In this document: in pieces, positions 52,538-61,222 of the stretch
Layout: each line of letters opens with the position of its first letter
Position numbering within the stretch: the stretch's first letter is position 1
NCBI GenBank assembly: GCA_003134855.1
Contig: PLCS01000007.1
Span: 319,011 to 383,010 of the forward strand
Source: Acidobacteriaceae bacterium
GTDB lineage: Bacteria > Acidobacteriota > Terriglobia > Terriglobales > Acidobacteriaceae
Reading direction: 5' to 3'
DNA length: 64,000 bases
Made by a program: the position numbers and the translations under genes
Notes under the pieces: generated by a model
Told to the model about the DNA's origin: nothing
The model's database searches: none
Seen by the model: only the letters and a program-made list of their open reading frames with translations

Positions 52538-53959
52538 ATGCAAATCTTCCGCTCCGCGCGTTGGCTCTTGCTGACGCTTCTGCTCTCTCTGCTTCCAGCC
52601 TCTTCGTACTCTCAGATCGAAATCAGTGTCGGCTTCGCTCCGCCGGAGCTGCCGGTCTATGTGCAGCCGGTCTGCCCCCGGCCCAACCTGATGTGGACGC
52701 CCGGCTACTGGGCCTACGATCAGGAAGAGGGCGACTACTACTGGGTTCCCGGCGCATGGGTCGAGGCGCCCTATGAGGGCGCTCTGTGGACGCCCGACTA
52801 CTGGGACTGGTCCGACGGCCACTACGGCTTCCATCGCGGCTATTGGGGCCGCCACGTCGGCTACTACGGCGGCATCAACTATGGCTACGGCTATGGAGGC
52901 AACGGCTTTGCCGGCGGCGAGTGGCGCGGCGGCTCCTTTGCCTATAACACCGCGGTCGTTCATGTGGATCGGACCGTCATTCACACCACCTATATTGACC
53001 GGACGGTTGTCGAGAGAGGCATCGTTGCCAACCCCCGTCACGTGGCCTACAACGGCGGTCCCGGCGGCATTCAGCACACCGCCAGTCCCGCGGAGCGGGC
53101 GGCCGAAAACGAGCAGCATGCGTCTCCCACCAGCTTCCAGACGCAGCACCTGACCGCGGCCAGAACCGACAAGACCTCCTTTGCCAAGGCCAATGGCGGC
53201 CACCCCAAAACCCTGGCTGTCCAAAAGCCTCTGGCCGAGGAAAAGCACGCCGCGCCCGCTGCGGTGAAGACAGAGGCCAAGCCGAAGGCTGAACCGAAGC
53301 CTGAGTCCCGTCCTGCCCCGGCAGCTCACGTTGAGGCAAAGCCCCAATCGCATCCGGCTCCGGCAGCGCATCCGGCTCCGGCAGCGCATCCGGCTCCAGC
53401 AGCGCGTCCAGCCCCAGCGTCTCATCCCGCGCCGGCCGCGCATCCCGCGCCCCAACCGCGTCCGGCCCCAGCACCGGCAGCGCATCCGGCTCCGGCAGCG
53501 CATCCGGCTCCAGCAGCGCGTCCAGCCCCAGCGTCTCATCCCGCGCCGGCAGCGCGTCCCGCACCAGCACCGGCAGCGCATCCAGCTCCAGCAGCGCGCC
53601 CCGCACCGGCACCAGCAGCGCATCCAGCTCCGGCAGCGCGTCCCGCACCAGCTCCAGCGGCGCGTCCGGCCCCAGCGTCTCATCCCGCGCCGGCAGCGCG
53701 CCCCGCACCGGCACCAGCAGCGCATCCAGCTCCGGCAGCGCGTCCCGCACCAGCTCCAGCGGCGCGTCCGGCCCCAGCGTCTCATCCCGCGCCGGCAGCG
53801 CGTCCCGCACCAGCACCGGCAGCGCATCCAGCTCCAGCAGCGCGCCCGGCCCCAGCACCGGCAGCGCATACCGCTCCAGCAGCGCGCCCGGCACCCGCAC
53901 CGGCAGCGCATCCAGCTCCAGCAGCGCATCCCGCGTCCAAGGAAGAGCCCAAGCACTAG
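52538..53959 (+). CDS. YXWGXW-repeat exported protein with Pro-Ala-rich tail
   Basis: 473 residues, ATG 52538 with AGGAGG upstream. Signal peptide 1-24 (WLLLTLLLSLLPASSYSQ). Residues about 50-105 carry the YXWGXW-type aromatic repeats (WTPGYWAYDQEEGDYYWVPG, WTPDYWDWSDGHYGFHRG), then a Tyr/Gly-rich stretch. From about 265 to the end it is an unbroken PAPAAH/PAPAAR repeat. YXWGXW proteins are exported, function unclear. The repeat region includes an exact 102-bp tandem duplication (53599-53802). Cell-wall or polymer contact is a guess. Confidence 0.82.
   Translation: MQIFRSARWLLLTLLLSLLPASSYSQIEISVGFAPPELPVYVQPVCPRPNLMWTPGYWAYDQEEGDYYWVPGAWVEAPYEGALWTPDYWDWSDGHYGFHRGYWGRHVGYYGGINYGYGYGGNGFAGGEWRGGSFAYNTAVVHVDRTVIHTTYIDRTVVERGIVANPRHVAYNGGPGGIQHTASPAERAAENEQHASPTSFQTQHLTAARTDKTSFAKANGGHPKTLAVQKPLAEEKHAAPAAVKTEAKPKAEPKPESRPAPAAHVEAKPQSHPAPAAHPAPAAHPAPAARPAPASHPAPAAHPAPQPRPAPAPAAHPAPAAHPAPAARPAPASHPAPAARPAPAPAAHPAPAARPAPAPAAHPAPAARPAPAPAARPAPASHPAPAARPAPAPAAHPAPAARPAPAPAARPAPASHPAPAARPAPAPAAHPAPAARPAPAPAAHTAPAARPAPAPAAHPAPAAHPASKEEPKH
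53599..53802. repeat. Exact 102-bp tandem duplication inside the Pro-Ala repeat region
   Basis: 53599-53700 and 53701-53802 are identical base for base, 34 codons each, in a region already built from 15-18 bp units. Exact identity implies very recent slippage or unequal exchange. Confidence 0.9.
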
Positions 53960-53984
53960 TAGAGCGGTTGCTCACTTCAAACTA

Positions 53985-54014
53985 AAGAGGCCCACGGTCA
54001 CCCGTGGGCCTCTT
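53985..54014 (+). terminator. Perfect 13-bp hairpin terminator after the YXWGXW gene
   Basis: AAGAGGCCCACGG / CCGTGGGCCTCTT with a TCAC loop, 25 nt after the stop. The pair of T residues after the stem is short, but stem strength and placement support a terminator. Confidence 0.75.
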
Positions 54015-54040
54015 CGCGTCAGGATGACAGAACCAAGCTG

Positions 54041-54140
54041 GGTGCCCTATCCTCGCCGATGTCATCCTGAGCGAAGCGCAGGAAGTTGAAGGATCTGCTT
54101 CTTTCAATTTTTGCGCCAAGGGTGGGAGACTAAGAACCTC
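54041..54140. repeat. Composite of two dispersed repeats
   Basis: Starts GGTGCCCTATCC and ends AAGGGTGGGAGACTAAGAACC, the same ends as the element at 19341-19387. Inside sits a separate repeat (GTCATCCTGAGCGAAGCGCA...GAAGGATCTGC) of a type seen widely in bacterial intergenic regions. Confidence 0.65.
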
Positions 54141-54186
54141 AACCAGCCTCCATTCGTCCTGAAGAATGGAGCCTTTGCAGTCTCCT

Positions 54187-54273
54187 AAAAAACGGAAAGA
54201 GCCGCCCGGCAACAGGGCAGCTCCTTCCTCAGGGAGAATAGTTCCAACGGAGGCAAAACCATCAGAACTTTCT
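54187..54273 (-). ncRNA. Candidate small RNA with own promoter and terminator
   Basis: On the minus strand a promoter (54280-54308) predicts a start near 54273. About 45 nt later begins a 14-bp stem (54228-54215 with 54207-54194; only two G-U wobbles; 7-nt loop) followed by CGTTTTTT ending at 54187. A 5' hairpin AGTTC...GAACT is also possible. The result would be an about 87-nt transcript. The enclosed frame (from ATG 54282) reads through the terminator and into repeats, so it is unlikely to be coding. Not recognised as a known RNA family. Confidence 0.6.
54194..54228 (-). terminator. Intrinsic terminator of the candidate small RNA
   Basis: GGAAGGAGCTGCCC pairs with GGGCGGCTCTTTCC, then CGTTTTTT on the minus strand. 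The nearest minus-strand gene ends 299 nt upstream, so this terminator is more likely to serve the small RNA than that gene. Confidence 0.8.
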
Positions 54274-54279
54274 GGCTGC

Positions 54280-54308
54280 ATAGTAGGTGCGATGGAAGGG
54301 GGTGTCAA
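54280..54308 (-). promoter_or_regulatory. Near-consensus sigma-70 promoter for the small RNA
   Basis: TTGACA (54308-54303), exactly 17 nt, TACTAT (54285-54280), preceded by a strongly AT-rich stretch that could serve as an UP element. It is the best promoter match I saw in the window. Confidence 0.75.
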
Positions 54309-54526
54309 GGATAAATCTATACAGAAATAAGTACATTATAATCAATAACATACAATATTACGCCAAAAGGATTCACAGGGGTTAGATTCGACTTTTCTTC
54401 GCCTGTTAACTTCCGTAGTCTCAGATCTTTCGGGGTGTATCCTAGGGTTTATCAGTAGTTTCTCGGCGATTTCTCCCGCCCTGTTAACTCATCGGGTACT
54501 GCTTGGTCCTTCCCGGCAAAATCCCC

Positions 54527-55702
54527 TCAGTCCCGCAGATTCAGCCGGATGAACTCCACATCGAAGACCGAGGAGACCGGTTTGCCCCGCGCCATGCGGT
54601 AGAGCGCCCGGAAACCGCCCAGAAAAAATGCCAGCAGGAGCGACGCGCCGCAGCAGATGAGCACCAGAAAGGTGATCCCCAGCAGCAGCTTTCCTGTCTT
54701 CGCCACCTCGGATTCCATCGGCTGCGGAATCGACGTCAGATCCGATTCGTAGTGCACCGTGGCCAGCAGTTTGTGGCTTTCGTCGGGAACGGCGTCCCCG
54801 GCTACCACCGCCACCAGCGGCCCGCTGCGCCGCACCTCCAGACTCACCAGGTCCGACTCCTGCAACGCCTTGGTCCAGCCCGCCTGCGTCTGCTTGTCTG
54901 CCTTTTTGCATGCATCGATGTAGGCGCGAATCGCCGTCTCTTGCGCCGCGGCCATCTGCGGCGTCGGATAGTCGATAATCGTCAGCGTCGCCGGCCCCGA
55001 GCGCAGCGAATAGTTCGCGGTCACCGCCTCCGCGCCGCGATCAAAGCCCACCAGTTCCGCCGGCAGCACGCCGCCCGCGCCGCTGTAGCTCGCCGGGCCG
55101 ACAGCATAGTGCGTCGTCTGCCCATCTAGCTTGCTCTGCGGAAGGTTGGCCAGGATCGGAGGCGTCAGCGCCTTTCCCCCCTCCGGTAGCGGCAACCCGG
55201 CAGCCAGTTCGCGCAGCTCCGAGCCGGACATGGGACTGATGTGCGAAAAATTCGCATCCACCACGGTGTTGCCCACCCAGAAGAGCACCTGGTTCTTGTT
55301 CGATGTAGCCCCTGAGCCGATCTCCTCTTTGGGCCAGCCGTTCTGCCGGTAGAGCGAATAAGCCCCATAGGCGCCGCTGGCGTCGTGAAAGCGCAGCGCG
55401 CGCAAGCTCAGCGTCTCGCCGCCTCGCTTGAACTCGCCCAGCGCGCCGTCGGTAAATTCGTATTCCTTGAGCGCCGCCGCGTTGGCCGCGTCCGCCAGCG
55501 CCGCCTCGGTCAGTTTCTTCGCCGCGCCCGCCGACTCCCATCCGGCAAACGACTCCGGCAGCAGCGCCTTGGGCACGGGCGGCAGCACCAGGCGCGTCAC
55601 CCCTTGCGAAGCTGGAGCCTTGGCCGGCGCACTCTGCGCCAAAGCAGCGCCCGCACCCCCCGCCAGCATCGCCGTACCAACCAAAATTGCAATCCAACGC
55701 AT
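54527..55702 (-). CDS. Exported protein with one C-terminal membrane helix, DUF6599-like
   Basis: 391 residues from ATG 55702 (GGGAG 8 nt upstream; ATG 55717 gives five more residues). Signal peptide WIAILVGTAMLAGGAGAALA. Mature region FAGWESAGAAKKLTEAALAD, YEFTDGALGEFKRGGETLSL, VLFWVGNTVVDANFSH. Near the end a membrane helix GKLLLGITFLVLICCGASLL anchors it. I believe it belongs to the DUF6599 group of acidobacterial proteins; function unknown. Convergent with the YXWGXW gene. Confidence 0.78.
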   Translation of the reverse strand: MRWIAILVGTAMLAGGAGAALAQSAPAKAPASQGVTRLVLPPVPKALLPESFAGWESAGAAKKLTEAALADAANAAALKEYEFTDGALGEFKRGGETLSLRALRFHDASGAYGAYSLYRQNGWPKEEIGSGATSNKNQVLFWVGNTVVDANFSHISPMSGSELRELAAGLPLPEGGKALTPPILANLPQSKLDGQTTHYAVGPASYSGAGGVLPAELVGFDRGAEAVTANYSLRSGPATLTIIDYPTPQMAAAQETAIRAYIDACKKADKQTQAGWTKALQESDLVSLEVRRSGPLVAVVAGDAVPDESHKLLATVHYESDLTSIPQPMESEVAKTGKLLLGITFLVLICCGASLLLAFFLGGFRALYRMARGKPVSSVFDVEFIRLNLRD

Positions 55703-55932
55703 CCCAAATGCTCCCATCTTCAGGGTACACGCAGTCACCACCGCCCGTTGCCCGCGGCATCCCCTTTCTACTTGGACACTGACGGGACCAAAAATGTTCC
55801 CTGGATGACTACTCAATCGCGTTTCATTTGTTGGCTTATCTTTGCAATAGATGATGCTTTTGCCGCGCATCGCTGCTGGAAAGCTGTACAATTCGAGCGA
55901 ATCTCTTCTGGATGAAGGAAGGTCGCTAATCG

Positions 55933-57468
55933 ATGCCGATCAGAGCAAAATTCATGAGCATGGCTGCGGTCCTATTGCTGCTCGGAACTCCACTGATAGG
56001 TGGTGCGCAGGCATTGGAGGCATCGTTGGAGAGTTTTGTCTCCCAAAGTGCCAACGAGGCTGAGAGCCTGAATTCTCCGACCATCGTCGAATGGGCAACC
56101 CACCATCCGGACGAAAAGGTAGATGCGCCCGCGGAAAAGGACAGGGATTATGATCAAGAAAATTCGCGGGATGTGCACGACAGGGAATTGGAGGGGCGCT
56201 GGTGCCTGCGATCCACCGCCCATATTTCCGTCGCCGACGGCATACAAGTTCGCCGCGTCGCGCTTTTCTACCAGCCGCTGGTCGAAAAAATCTGGGACAA
56301 GCCCCTACCGCCCTTGCCAACCGAATCCGGCGACGCTCTTCGGCGGCACGGATGCAAGCTCACTGAGGTTCTTTATGAATTCGACGGGGTTACCGATCCG
56401 CAGAACTTCGCGGAGACCATCGCCAAGCTGATTCCTGGAAAGCGTTCTGAGGAGCCGGGCAATTTCAATAAGGACTCAAATAATGATTACTGGAAGCCGG
56501 TCTCTCCCTTCTCCAGCTACGGTGACTACTCTCTTTTCATCCGGAATTCGTCCGTTAGCATCCCGAAAAAAAGACGTCCCGAAGATCAGCCCTCCGTTCT
56601 TCTGGAGTGGGATGGAGGGGCCTCGGGTTACGGTCAGCCGTCCAAGGATTCAATCAACCCCGAAGTAGGTCAGCCCTGGCTCGTCCTGCGCGCGGCAATG
56701 CTCGCCCGGCTGCCGGAGGAACCCACGCTCGCCATGCTCTCGTTCCTGGCTCCTCAGGTTGGCGATCAATTCGAGCAGCCCCCTCTCTATTGCGACAAGC
56801 AGCTTGTCCCCGTGCTGCGGAAATGGATGGCACTCGCGGCAAGGAGTACGCCGGAGCAACACGCTGCCGCTCTGCTGCTCGCTAATGAAGTGCTAGGACG
56901 CCTTTCAGAGTGTGACGAGTTCTCCGATAGTAATGACTATGTCCCACCCGAAGTGGAAGATGCTGAGGCAGGTTCATACGATGCCTTGAAAAAGGATCTT
57001 AAAGAACTTGGCATCGAAACAGATAAGTCCGCACGGCCTGGGCCAGAGTATTACGCCGGAAATTTGCTCAAACAGGTACCCAAACTGGCGCCAACTGGAG
57101 CTGTGAATGAGCTTTACCGAATGGCCATCCTCGATGATCGATGCCAATGGTCTCAAATTACCGAATTGGACTGTTCGAACATCATCAAAGAGGGCGAGGG
57201 CTTCTTGTCGAGCTTTCCACAGGATGAATGGACGCCCAGCGTACATCTCATCCTGGCCGAGGCGTACGCGATTACCGCGGCGGACATGGATCAGGGCTAC
57301 AATGATCCCAAGAAGACCGAGCTGGAGAAGAAGGCATCGGCGCAGTATCGTGCATGGTACGCCAAGAGCGTGAACGAACGGGACCGCGCACTGGTTTGGC
57401 AGGAAATCTGGACTCTCGAAGCGGGCATGGGGCCATGGTTGAATATGCCTTGGGTTTATCAGCAGTGA
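55933..57468 (+). CDS. Large exported protein of unknown function
   Basis: 511 residues with a signal peptide about 1-28 (FMSMAAVLLLLGTPLIGGAQ), start preceded by GAAGGAAGG. The mature protein has no motif I recognise. It is rich in charged residues, with Cys at several positions (GRWCLRSTAHIS, RRHGCKLTEVLYEF, LYCDKQLVPVLRKW), and the C-terminal part looks helical, perhaps TPR-like (LILAEAYAITAADMDQGYND). Codon use is a little less GC-biased than its neighbours. It stands alone between divergent and co-directional genes. Confidence 0.72.
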   Translation: MPIRAKFMSMAAVLLLLGTPLIGGAQALEASLESFVSQSANEAESLNSPTIVEWATHHPDEKVDAPAEKDRDYDQENSRDVHDRELEGRWCLRSTAHISVADGIQVRRVALFYQPLVEKIWDKPLPPLPTESGDALRRHGCKLTEVLYEFDGVTDPQNFAETIAKLIPGKRSEEPGNFNKDSNNDYWKPVSPFSSYGDYSLFIRNSSVSIPKKRRPEDQPSVLLEWDGGASGYGQPSKDSINPEVGQPWLVLRAAMLARLPEEPTLAMLSFLAPQVGDQFEQPPLYCDKQLVPVLRKWMALAARSTPEQHAAALLLANEVLGRLSECDEFSDSNDYVPPEVEDAEAGSYDALKKDLKELGIETDKSARPGPEYYAGNLLKQVPKLAPTGAVNELYRMAILDDRCQWSQITELDCSNIIKEGEGFLSSFPQDEWTPSVHLILAEAYAITAADMDQGYNDPKKTELEKKASAQYRAWYAKSVNERDRALVWQEIWTLEAGMGPWLNMPWVYQQ

Positions 57469-57547
57469 AGCCCATTTCCCACCCACCACGCTTCAGAGGC
57501 CCCCACTGCGCCGTCCGCCTCACCCGTTCCTGTGAGAAAATCAGAGC

Positions 57548-58609
57548 TTGCGGACGCACTCCAACTTTCGCTTGCTTGTGGTCCGGCTGGGGGCCATGGG
57601 CGATATTCTGCACGCGCTTCCGGCGGTGACGGCGCTGCGGATGGCCCATCCCGACTGGGTGATCGACTGGATCGTCGAGCCGCGCTGGCGGGCGCTGCTG
57701 GCGGCGGAATCCATGCCCTTGCAAAGCGGTCGAAACCCCGCTCAACCGCTGATCGACCACCTGCATTTCGCCGCAACCAAGAACTGGCGCAAAGCTCCGT
57801 TCAGCCGCCAAACCTTCCATGAATTCAAGGCCTTGCGCTTTGCGCTCCGGGCCGGCGAGTACGACGCGGTGATCGACCTGCAAGGGGCGATCCGCTCGGC
57901 GCTGCTTGCGCGGCTGGCGGGTTGCGGCAGGGTGATCGGGGAGGCGGAACCGCGCGAGCGGGCGGCGCGCTGGCTCTTCCGTGAGCGCGTGGCCACGCGG
58001 GGCACGCACGTGATCGAGCAGGATGTGGAACTGGTCTCAGCCATCGCCGGCGATGCATTGAAGTCCGTCCAGCCCTGGCTGCCCGTGGACCCCACAGCCG
58101 AGGCCTGGGCCGACGAAATCCTGCCGCCTGTAGCAAATTCGCCCGCCGTTCTCATCAATCCCGGCGCCGGCTGGGGCGCCAAGCGCTGGCCCGCAGAGCG
58201 CTATGCCGCCGTGGCGCAAGGGCTCGTCGAGCGCGGCTGCCGCGTGCTGGTCAATGCCGGTCCCGGCGAGGAGCCGCTGGCGGAACTCATCGCAAGCCGA
58301 ACCGGCGGCGCGGCCACACCGCTCGCCTGCTCGCTCGCCCAGCTCATTGCCCTCACCCGCCGCCTGGACCTGGCTATTGCCGGCGACACCGGCCCACTAC
58401 ACCTGGCCTGCGCTCTCGGACGGCCAGTGGTGGGCATCTACGGCCCGACTGACCCAAGCCGCAACGGGCCTTTCGGGACTCAATTCAAAGTTCTGCGCAG
58501 CCCCCGGAGCCGCCGCGACCACACCCGCTACGAAGCGCCAGAGGCCGGCCTGCTGACCATCCAGCCCGAGGACGTGCTGCGCGCGGCCACTGCATTGCTT
58601 TATCCTTAG
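57548..58609 (+). CDS. Glycosyltransferase family 9 (LPS heptosyltransferase-like)
   Basis: 353 residues from a rare TTG start at 57548 (GTG 57581 is an alternative). GT9 enzymes such as WaaC/WaaF add heptose to the lipid A-core. Features: FRLLVVRLGAMGDILHALPA, DLQGAIRSALLARLAGCGRV, NPGAGWGAKRWPAERYAAVA and AGDTGPLHLACALGRPVVGI followed by YGPTDPSRNGPFG. These support an LPS-bearing outer membrane. It precedes the ICMT-like gene by 19 nt, so they may be co-transcribed. Confidence 0.92.
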   Translation: MRTHSNFRLLVVRLGAMGDILHALPAVTALRMAHPDWVIDWIVEPRWRALLAAESMPLQSGRNPAQPLIDHLHFAATKNWRKAPFSRQTFHEFKALRFALRAGEYDAVIDLQGAIRSALLARLAGCGRVIGEAEPRERAARWLFRERVATRGTHVIEQDVELVSAIAGDALKSVQPWLPVDPTAEAWADEILPPVANSPAVLINPGAGWGAKRWPAERYAAVAQGLVERGCRVLVNAGPGEEPLAELIASRTGGAATPLACSLAQLIALTRRLDLAIAGDTGPLHLACALGRPVVGIYGPTDPSRNGPFGTQFKVLRSPRSRRDHTRYEAPEAGLLTIQPEDVLRAATALLYP

Positions 58610-58628
58610 ACAGCCCCAGAACTTCGCT

Positions 58629-59258
58629 ATGACCCAGCCCGCGAACTCCCAACCCGCACCGTCCCAACCCGACTGGATCGCCCGCTGGCAGCAATCAGCG
58701 CGGCGCATTCGCGTTCCGCTGGGCTTTCTGACGGCGGCGCTCTATCTCTTTGAACTCGTCCGGCGCGCGCCCCATCCGCAGGCCGTGGCCTGGAGTCTGG
58801 CGCTGGTTGTCCCTGGATTATGGCTGCGCGCCTACGCCGCCGGCACGGTGAAGAAGAACCGCGAATTGACGGTGATCGGCCCCTACGCTTACACCCGCAA
58901 CCCGCTCTACCTGGGCTCCATGCTGATTGCCGCAGGCTTCGCCGTGGCGCTGCTCAGTTGGCCGGTCGCGCTGGTGCTTGCCCTGGGCTTTGCGGTGATT
59001 TACGTGCCGGTGATCGCCTCGGAAGAGCGCTTTCTGCGCGCCAGCTTCCCCGGCTTCGACGACTATTGCCGGCGCGTACCGCGGCTGATTCCCCGGCTGA
59101 CCCCGGCCAGCCACCCCGGCGCTGGTGCGGGAAGCTTTTCCTTTACGCTCTATCTCCATCACCGCGAGTACAATGCAGGGATGGGGGCAATGCTGCTCTA
59201 TCTCTGCCTGCTCCTCCTGCGGCCGCTGCTCGCCGCGCATATAAATCTGCCGCGATGA
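58629..59258 (+). CDS. Isoprenylcysteine carboxyl methyltransferase-like membrane protein
   Basis: 209 residues with about four helices (PQAVAWSLALVVPGLWLRAY, MLIAAGFAVALLSWPVALVL). The ICMT/PEMT signature is TVIGPYAYTRNPLYLGSMLI plus EERFLRASFPGFDDYCRRVP, where the SAM-binding Glu/Arg lie. Bacterial members methylate lipids or unknown small molecules. It follows the heptosyltransferase gene, so an envelope lipid is a reasonable guess. Confidence 0.87.
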   Translation: MTQPANSQPAPSQPDWIARWQQSARRIRVPLGFLTAALYLFELVRRAPHPQAVAWSLALVVPGLWLRAYAAGTVKKNRELTVIGPYAYTRNPLYLGSMLIAAGFAVALLSWPVALVLALGFAVIYVPVIASEERFLRASFPGFDDYCRRVPRLIPRLTPASHPGAGAGSFSFTLYLHHREYNAGMGAMLLYLCLLLLRPLLAAHINLPR

Positions 59259-59304
59259 GCGGCTCTCGAACCAGTAATTCATTTAGTAAGGAGCCAGCCT
59301 GCCG

Positions 59305-60075
59305 GTGAAGACGCGCTCAATCGCAATGGCTATTCTTGGCGCGCTCGCCCTGGCCGCCGTGGCTCACGCCCAGCAGACGCCCCCGCTCCCGCCCCCGCGT
59401 CCCGGCTTCAGCTTCCCGCTCAAGCAGACCCTCACCTACGAGGTTGACTGGCGGGTCTTTACCGCCGGGATCGCGGTGGTGCGCTTTGAAGCGGCCGGCG
59501 ACCGCGAGAACCTCACCGCCAGCGCGGACACCAGCGGCGCCATCAACCTCATCTATCACCTCAGCGACCGCTTCCAGTCCAGCTTTGATCGCGCCGGGGG
59601 TTGCACCGACGACTTCAACAAGCAGACCGTCGAGGGGCGCCGCCAGGTCAGCTCGACGCTGCACATCGACTACGCCCAGAAGCGCTCCGTCCTCAACGAA
59701 AAGAACCTGGTCACCGGACTGAGCAAGCTGGTGGAATCGCCCATCCCCGGCTGCGTCACCGACCTGCTCACCGGCGTCTTCTACGCTGCGTCGCAGCCCA
59801 TAGCGCTGGGCCATAACTTTGTGATTCCGGTGGTGGACGCGATGCACATCGTCCCCGTGACGATGAAGGTGGAAGGCCGCGAGGTGATCAAAACCCCGCT
59901 CGGCGTCTTCAAAACTCTGCGCGTCCAGCCCATGGCCGACACCGGCGTGGTCAAGAATCGTGGCAACATCTGGATCTGGTACACCGACGACGAGCGCCAC
60001 CTGCCGGTGCAGATGCGCGCCCGCTCCTTCTGGGGCACCATCACCTTCCGCCTCACCGGCAACGAAAACAAATAG
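59305..60075 (+). CDS. DUF3108 family exported protein
   Basis: 256 residues from GTG 59305 (AAGGAG 11 nt upstream). Signal peptide 1-22 (IAMAILGALALAAVAHAQ). The DUF3108 pattern is clear: LTYEVDWRVFTAGIAVVRFE, DRFQSSFDRAGGCTDDFNKQ, VTDLLTGVFYAAS, TPLGVFKTLRVQPMADTGVV, WIWYTDDERHLPVQMRAR. Members are periplasmic and probably barrel-shaped. Function unknown. Confidence 0.88.
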   Translation: MKTRSIAMAILGALALAAVAHAQQTPPLPPPRPGFSFPLKQTLTYEVDWRVFTAGIAVVRFEAAGDRENLTASADTSGAINLIYHLSDRFQSSFDRAGGCTDDFNKQTVEGRRQVSSTLHIDYAQKRSVLNEKNLVTGLSKLVESPIPGCVTDLLTGVFYAASQPIALGHNFVIPVVDAMHIVPVTMKVEGREVIKTPLGVFKTLRVQPMADTGVVKNRGNIWIWYTDDERHLPVQMRARSFWGTITFRLTGNENK

Positions 60076-60315
60076 GTTTTCCCGGCTCCAGCCTCTGCCG
60101 TCCGTAGGTAACTCCTGTTGCTCTTTTTTTCACAAGGTCCGAAAATTCAATATTCTATGAGTGTCAACTCGTGGTAACATTACTCGAATGCCCCATAAGA
60201 GGGCTTTGTTGCATCGGCTGATGTCTCCGGTTGTAACGCTTTCCCGATTCCAGACACTATGAGCAGAGATCAATTCTATGTCAGGATTCTCAATTCTCCA
60301 TGGAGGACACATTTC

Positions 60316-61203
60316 GTGAAGCCAACCGCCGTATTATTGACTCTTCTCCTTCTCGCCGCGACCTCGACCCTCCCCGGCCAGTCGTCCAGCACGTCCAGCA
60401 CGCCAAATACCCCGGCCGCCGCCAAACCCGCTGCCAACCCTGCCAAAGCCGCCGCCGATGCCAAGGCCGCCAAGAAGGCCCGGAAGGCCGAGGTTCAACT
60501 CAAACCGTTTTCCGCGGTCGCCTTTGGCGGCGGAATGTCGCTGATGGGCGTCAATCTGCAGGCCGCAACCAACGTGAACCGCTATTTGAACCTGCGCGGC
60601 ACCGGCAACTTCTTCAATTACACCACTAACAATATCTCCACCAACGGCTTCGACCTGACCGGCAAGGCGAATTTTGCCACAGCCGGCGTCTCGCTGGACT
60701 ATTACCCCATACCCCGGATGGGCTTTCGCGTGAGCCCCGGAATGCTCTTCTATAACCAGAACGGGATATCGGCTACCGCCACCCCCCAACCCGGAAAATC
60801 CTTTTCTCTGAATGGCTATGATTATTATCCAGATGCGGTAACAGAAACGACTGATCCTTTCCAGGTGACCGCCAACTTGGGGCTGAATACCCACAAACAG
60901 GCTTTCACGCTCACCACCGGCTGGGGCAACATGATTCCCCGCAAGAGCAAGGACTTGCTCTTCGGGCATCTCTCCTTCCCCTTTGAGATCGGCGCGGCTT
61001 TCACTGGCGTGCCCACGATCAATATGCAACTGCAAGGCTGGGCATGCGACAACAAAGGTGCTAATTGCGTGAATATGGCCACCGACCCCACGGCGCAAGG
61101 CAACCTGAATGATCAGCTCGTCAAGTGGAGGAAGGACCTGAATCCGTTGCAGGTCTACCCCATCTTCTCCTTCGGGGTGGCTTACTCCATCCGCACCAAG
61201 TAA
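60316..61203 (+). CDS. Exported protein, outer-membrane beta-barrel-like, unknown function
   Basis: 295 residues from GTG 60316 (GGAGGA 8 nt upstream). Signal peptide 1-22 (AVLLTLLLLAATSTLPGQ), an Ala/Lys-rich linker (AKAAADAKAAKKARKAEVQL), then beta-like segments of barrel type (FSAVAFGGGMSLMGVNLQAA, FATAGVSLDYYPIPRMGFRV, FPIFSFGVAYSIRTK-like end). A leader of about 240 nt separates it from the DUF3108 gene; that gap is AT-rich around 60120-60180 and probably contains its promoter. I do not recognise the family. Confidence 0.75.
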   Translation: MKPTAVLLTLLLLAATSTLPGQSSSTSSTPNTPAAAKPAANPAKAAADAKAAKKARKAEVQLKPFSAVAFGGGMSLMGVNLQAATNVNRYLNLRGTGNFFNYTTNNISTNGFDLTGKANFATAGVSLDYYPIPRMGFRVSPGMLFYNQNGISATATPQPGKSFSLNGYDYYPDAVTETTDPFQVTANLGLNTHKQAFTLTTGWGNMIPRKSKDLLFGHLSFPFEIGAAFTGVPTINMQLQGWACDNKGANCVNMATDPTAQGNLNDQLVKWRKDLNPLQVYPIFSFGVAYSIRTK

Positions 61204-61222
61204 CCTCCGGCACAACAAAACC

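Larger units (their letters stand above)
54015..54526. other. 512-bp non-coding gap with repeats and a candidate small RNA
   Basis: Between convergent genes. 54041-54140 is a family A-like variant whose arms flank another dispersed repeat (GTCATCCTGAGCGAAGC, 54061-54101). 54187-54308 is the candidate small RNA with its promoter. 54309-54360 is very AT-rich. 54361-54526 has a direct repeat CCTGTTAACT (near 54403 and 54481) but no gene I can see. Confidence 0.8.

Noticed and set aside
52082-53956. 624-codon minus-strand frame rich in Arg, Cys and Trp
   Set aside because: Antisense to the Pro-Ala repeats of the YXWGXW gene; composition is a by-product of GC-rich repeat DNA.
53982-54308. 108-codon minus-strand frame covering the candidate small RNA
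   Set aside because: It reads through an intrinsic terminator, a dispersed repeat and the next terminator hairpin; there is no ribosome binding site at its start.
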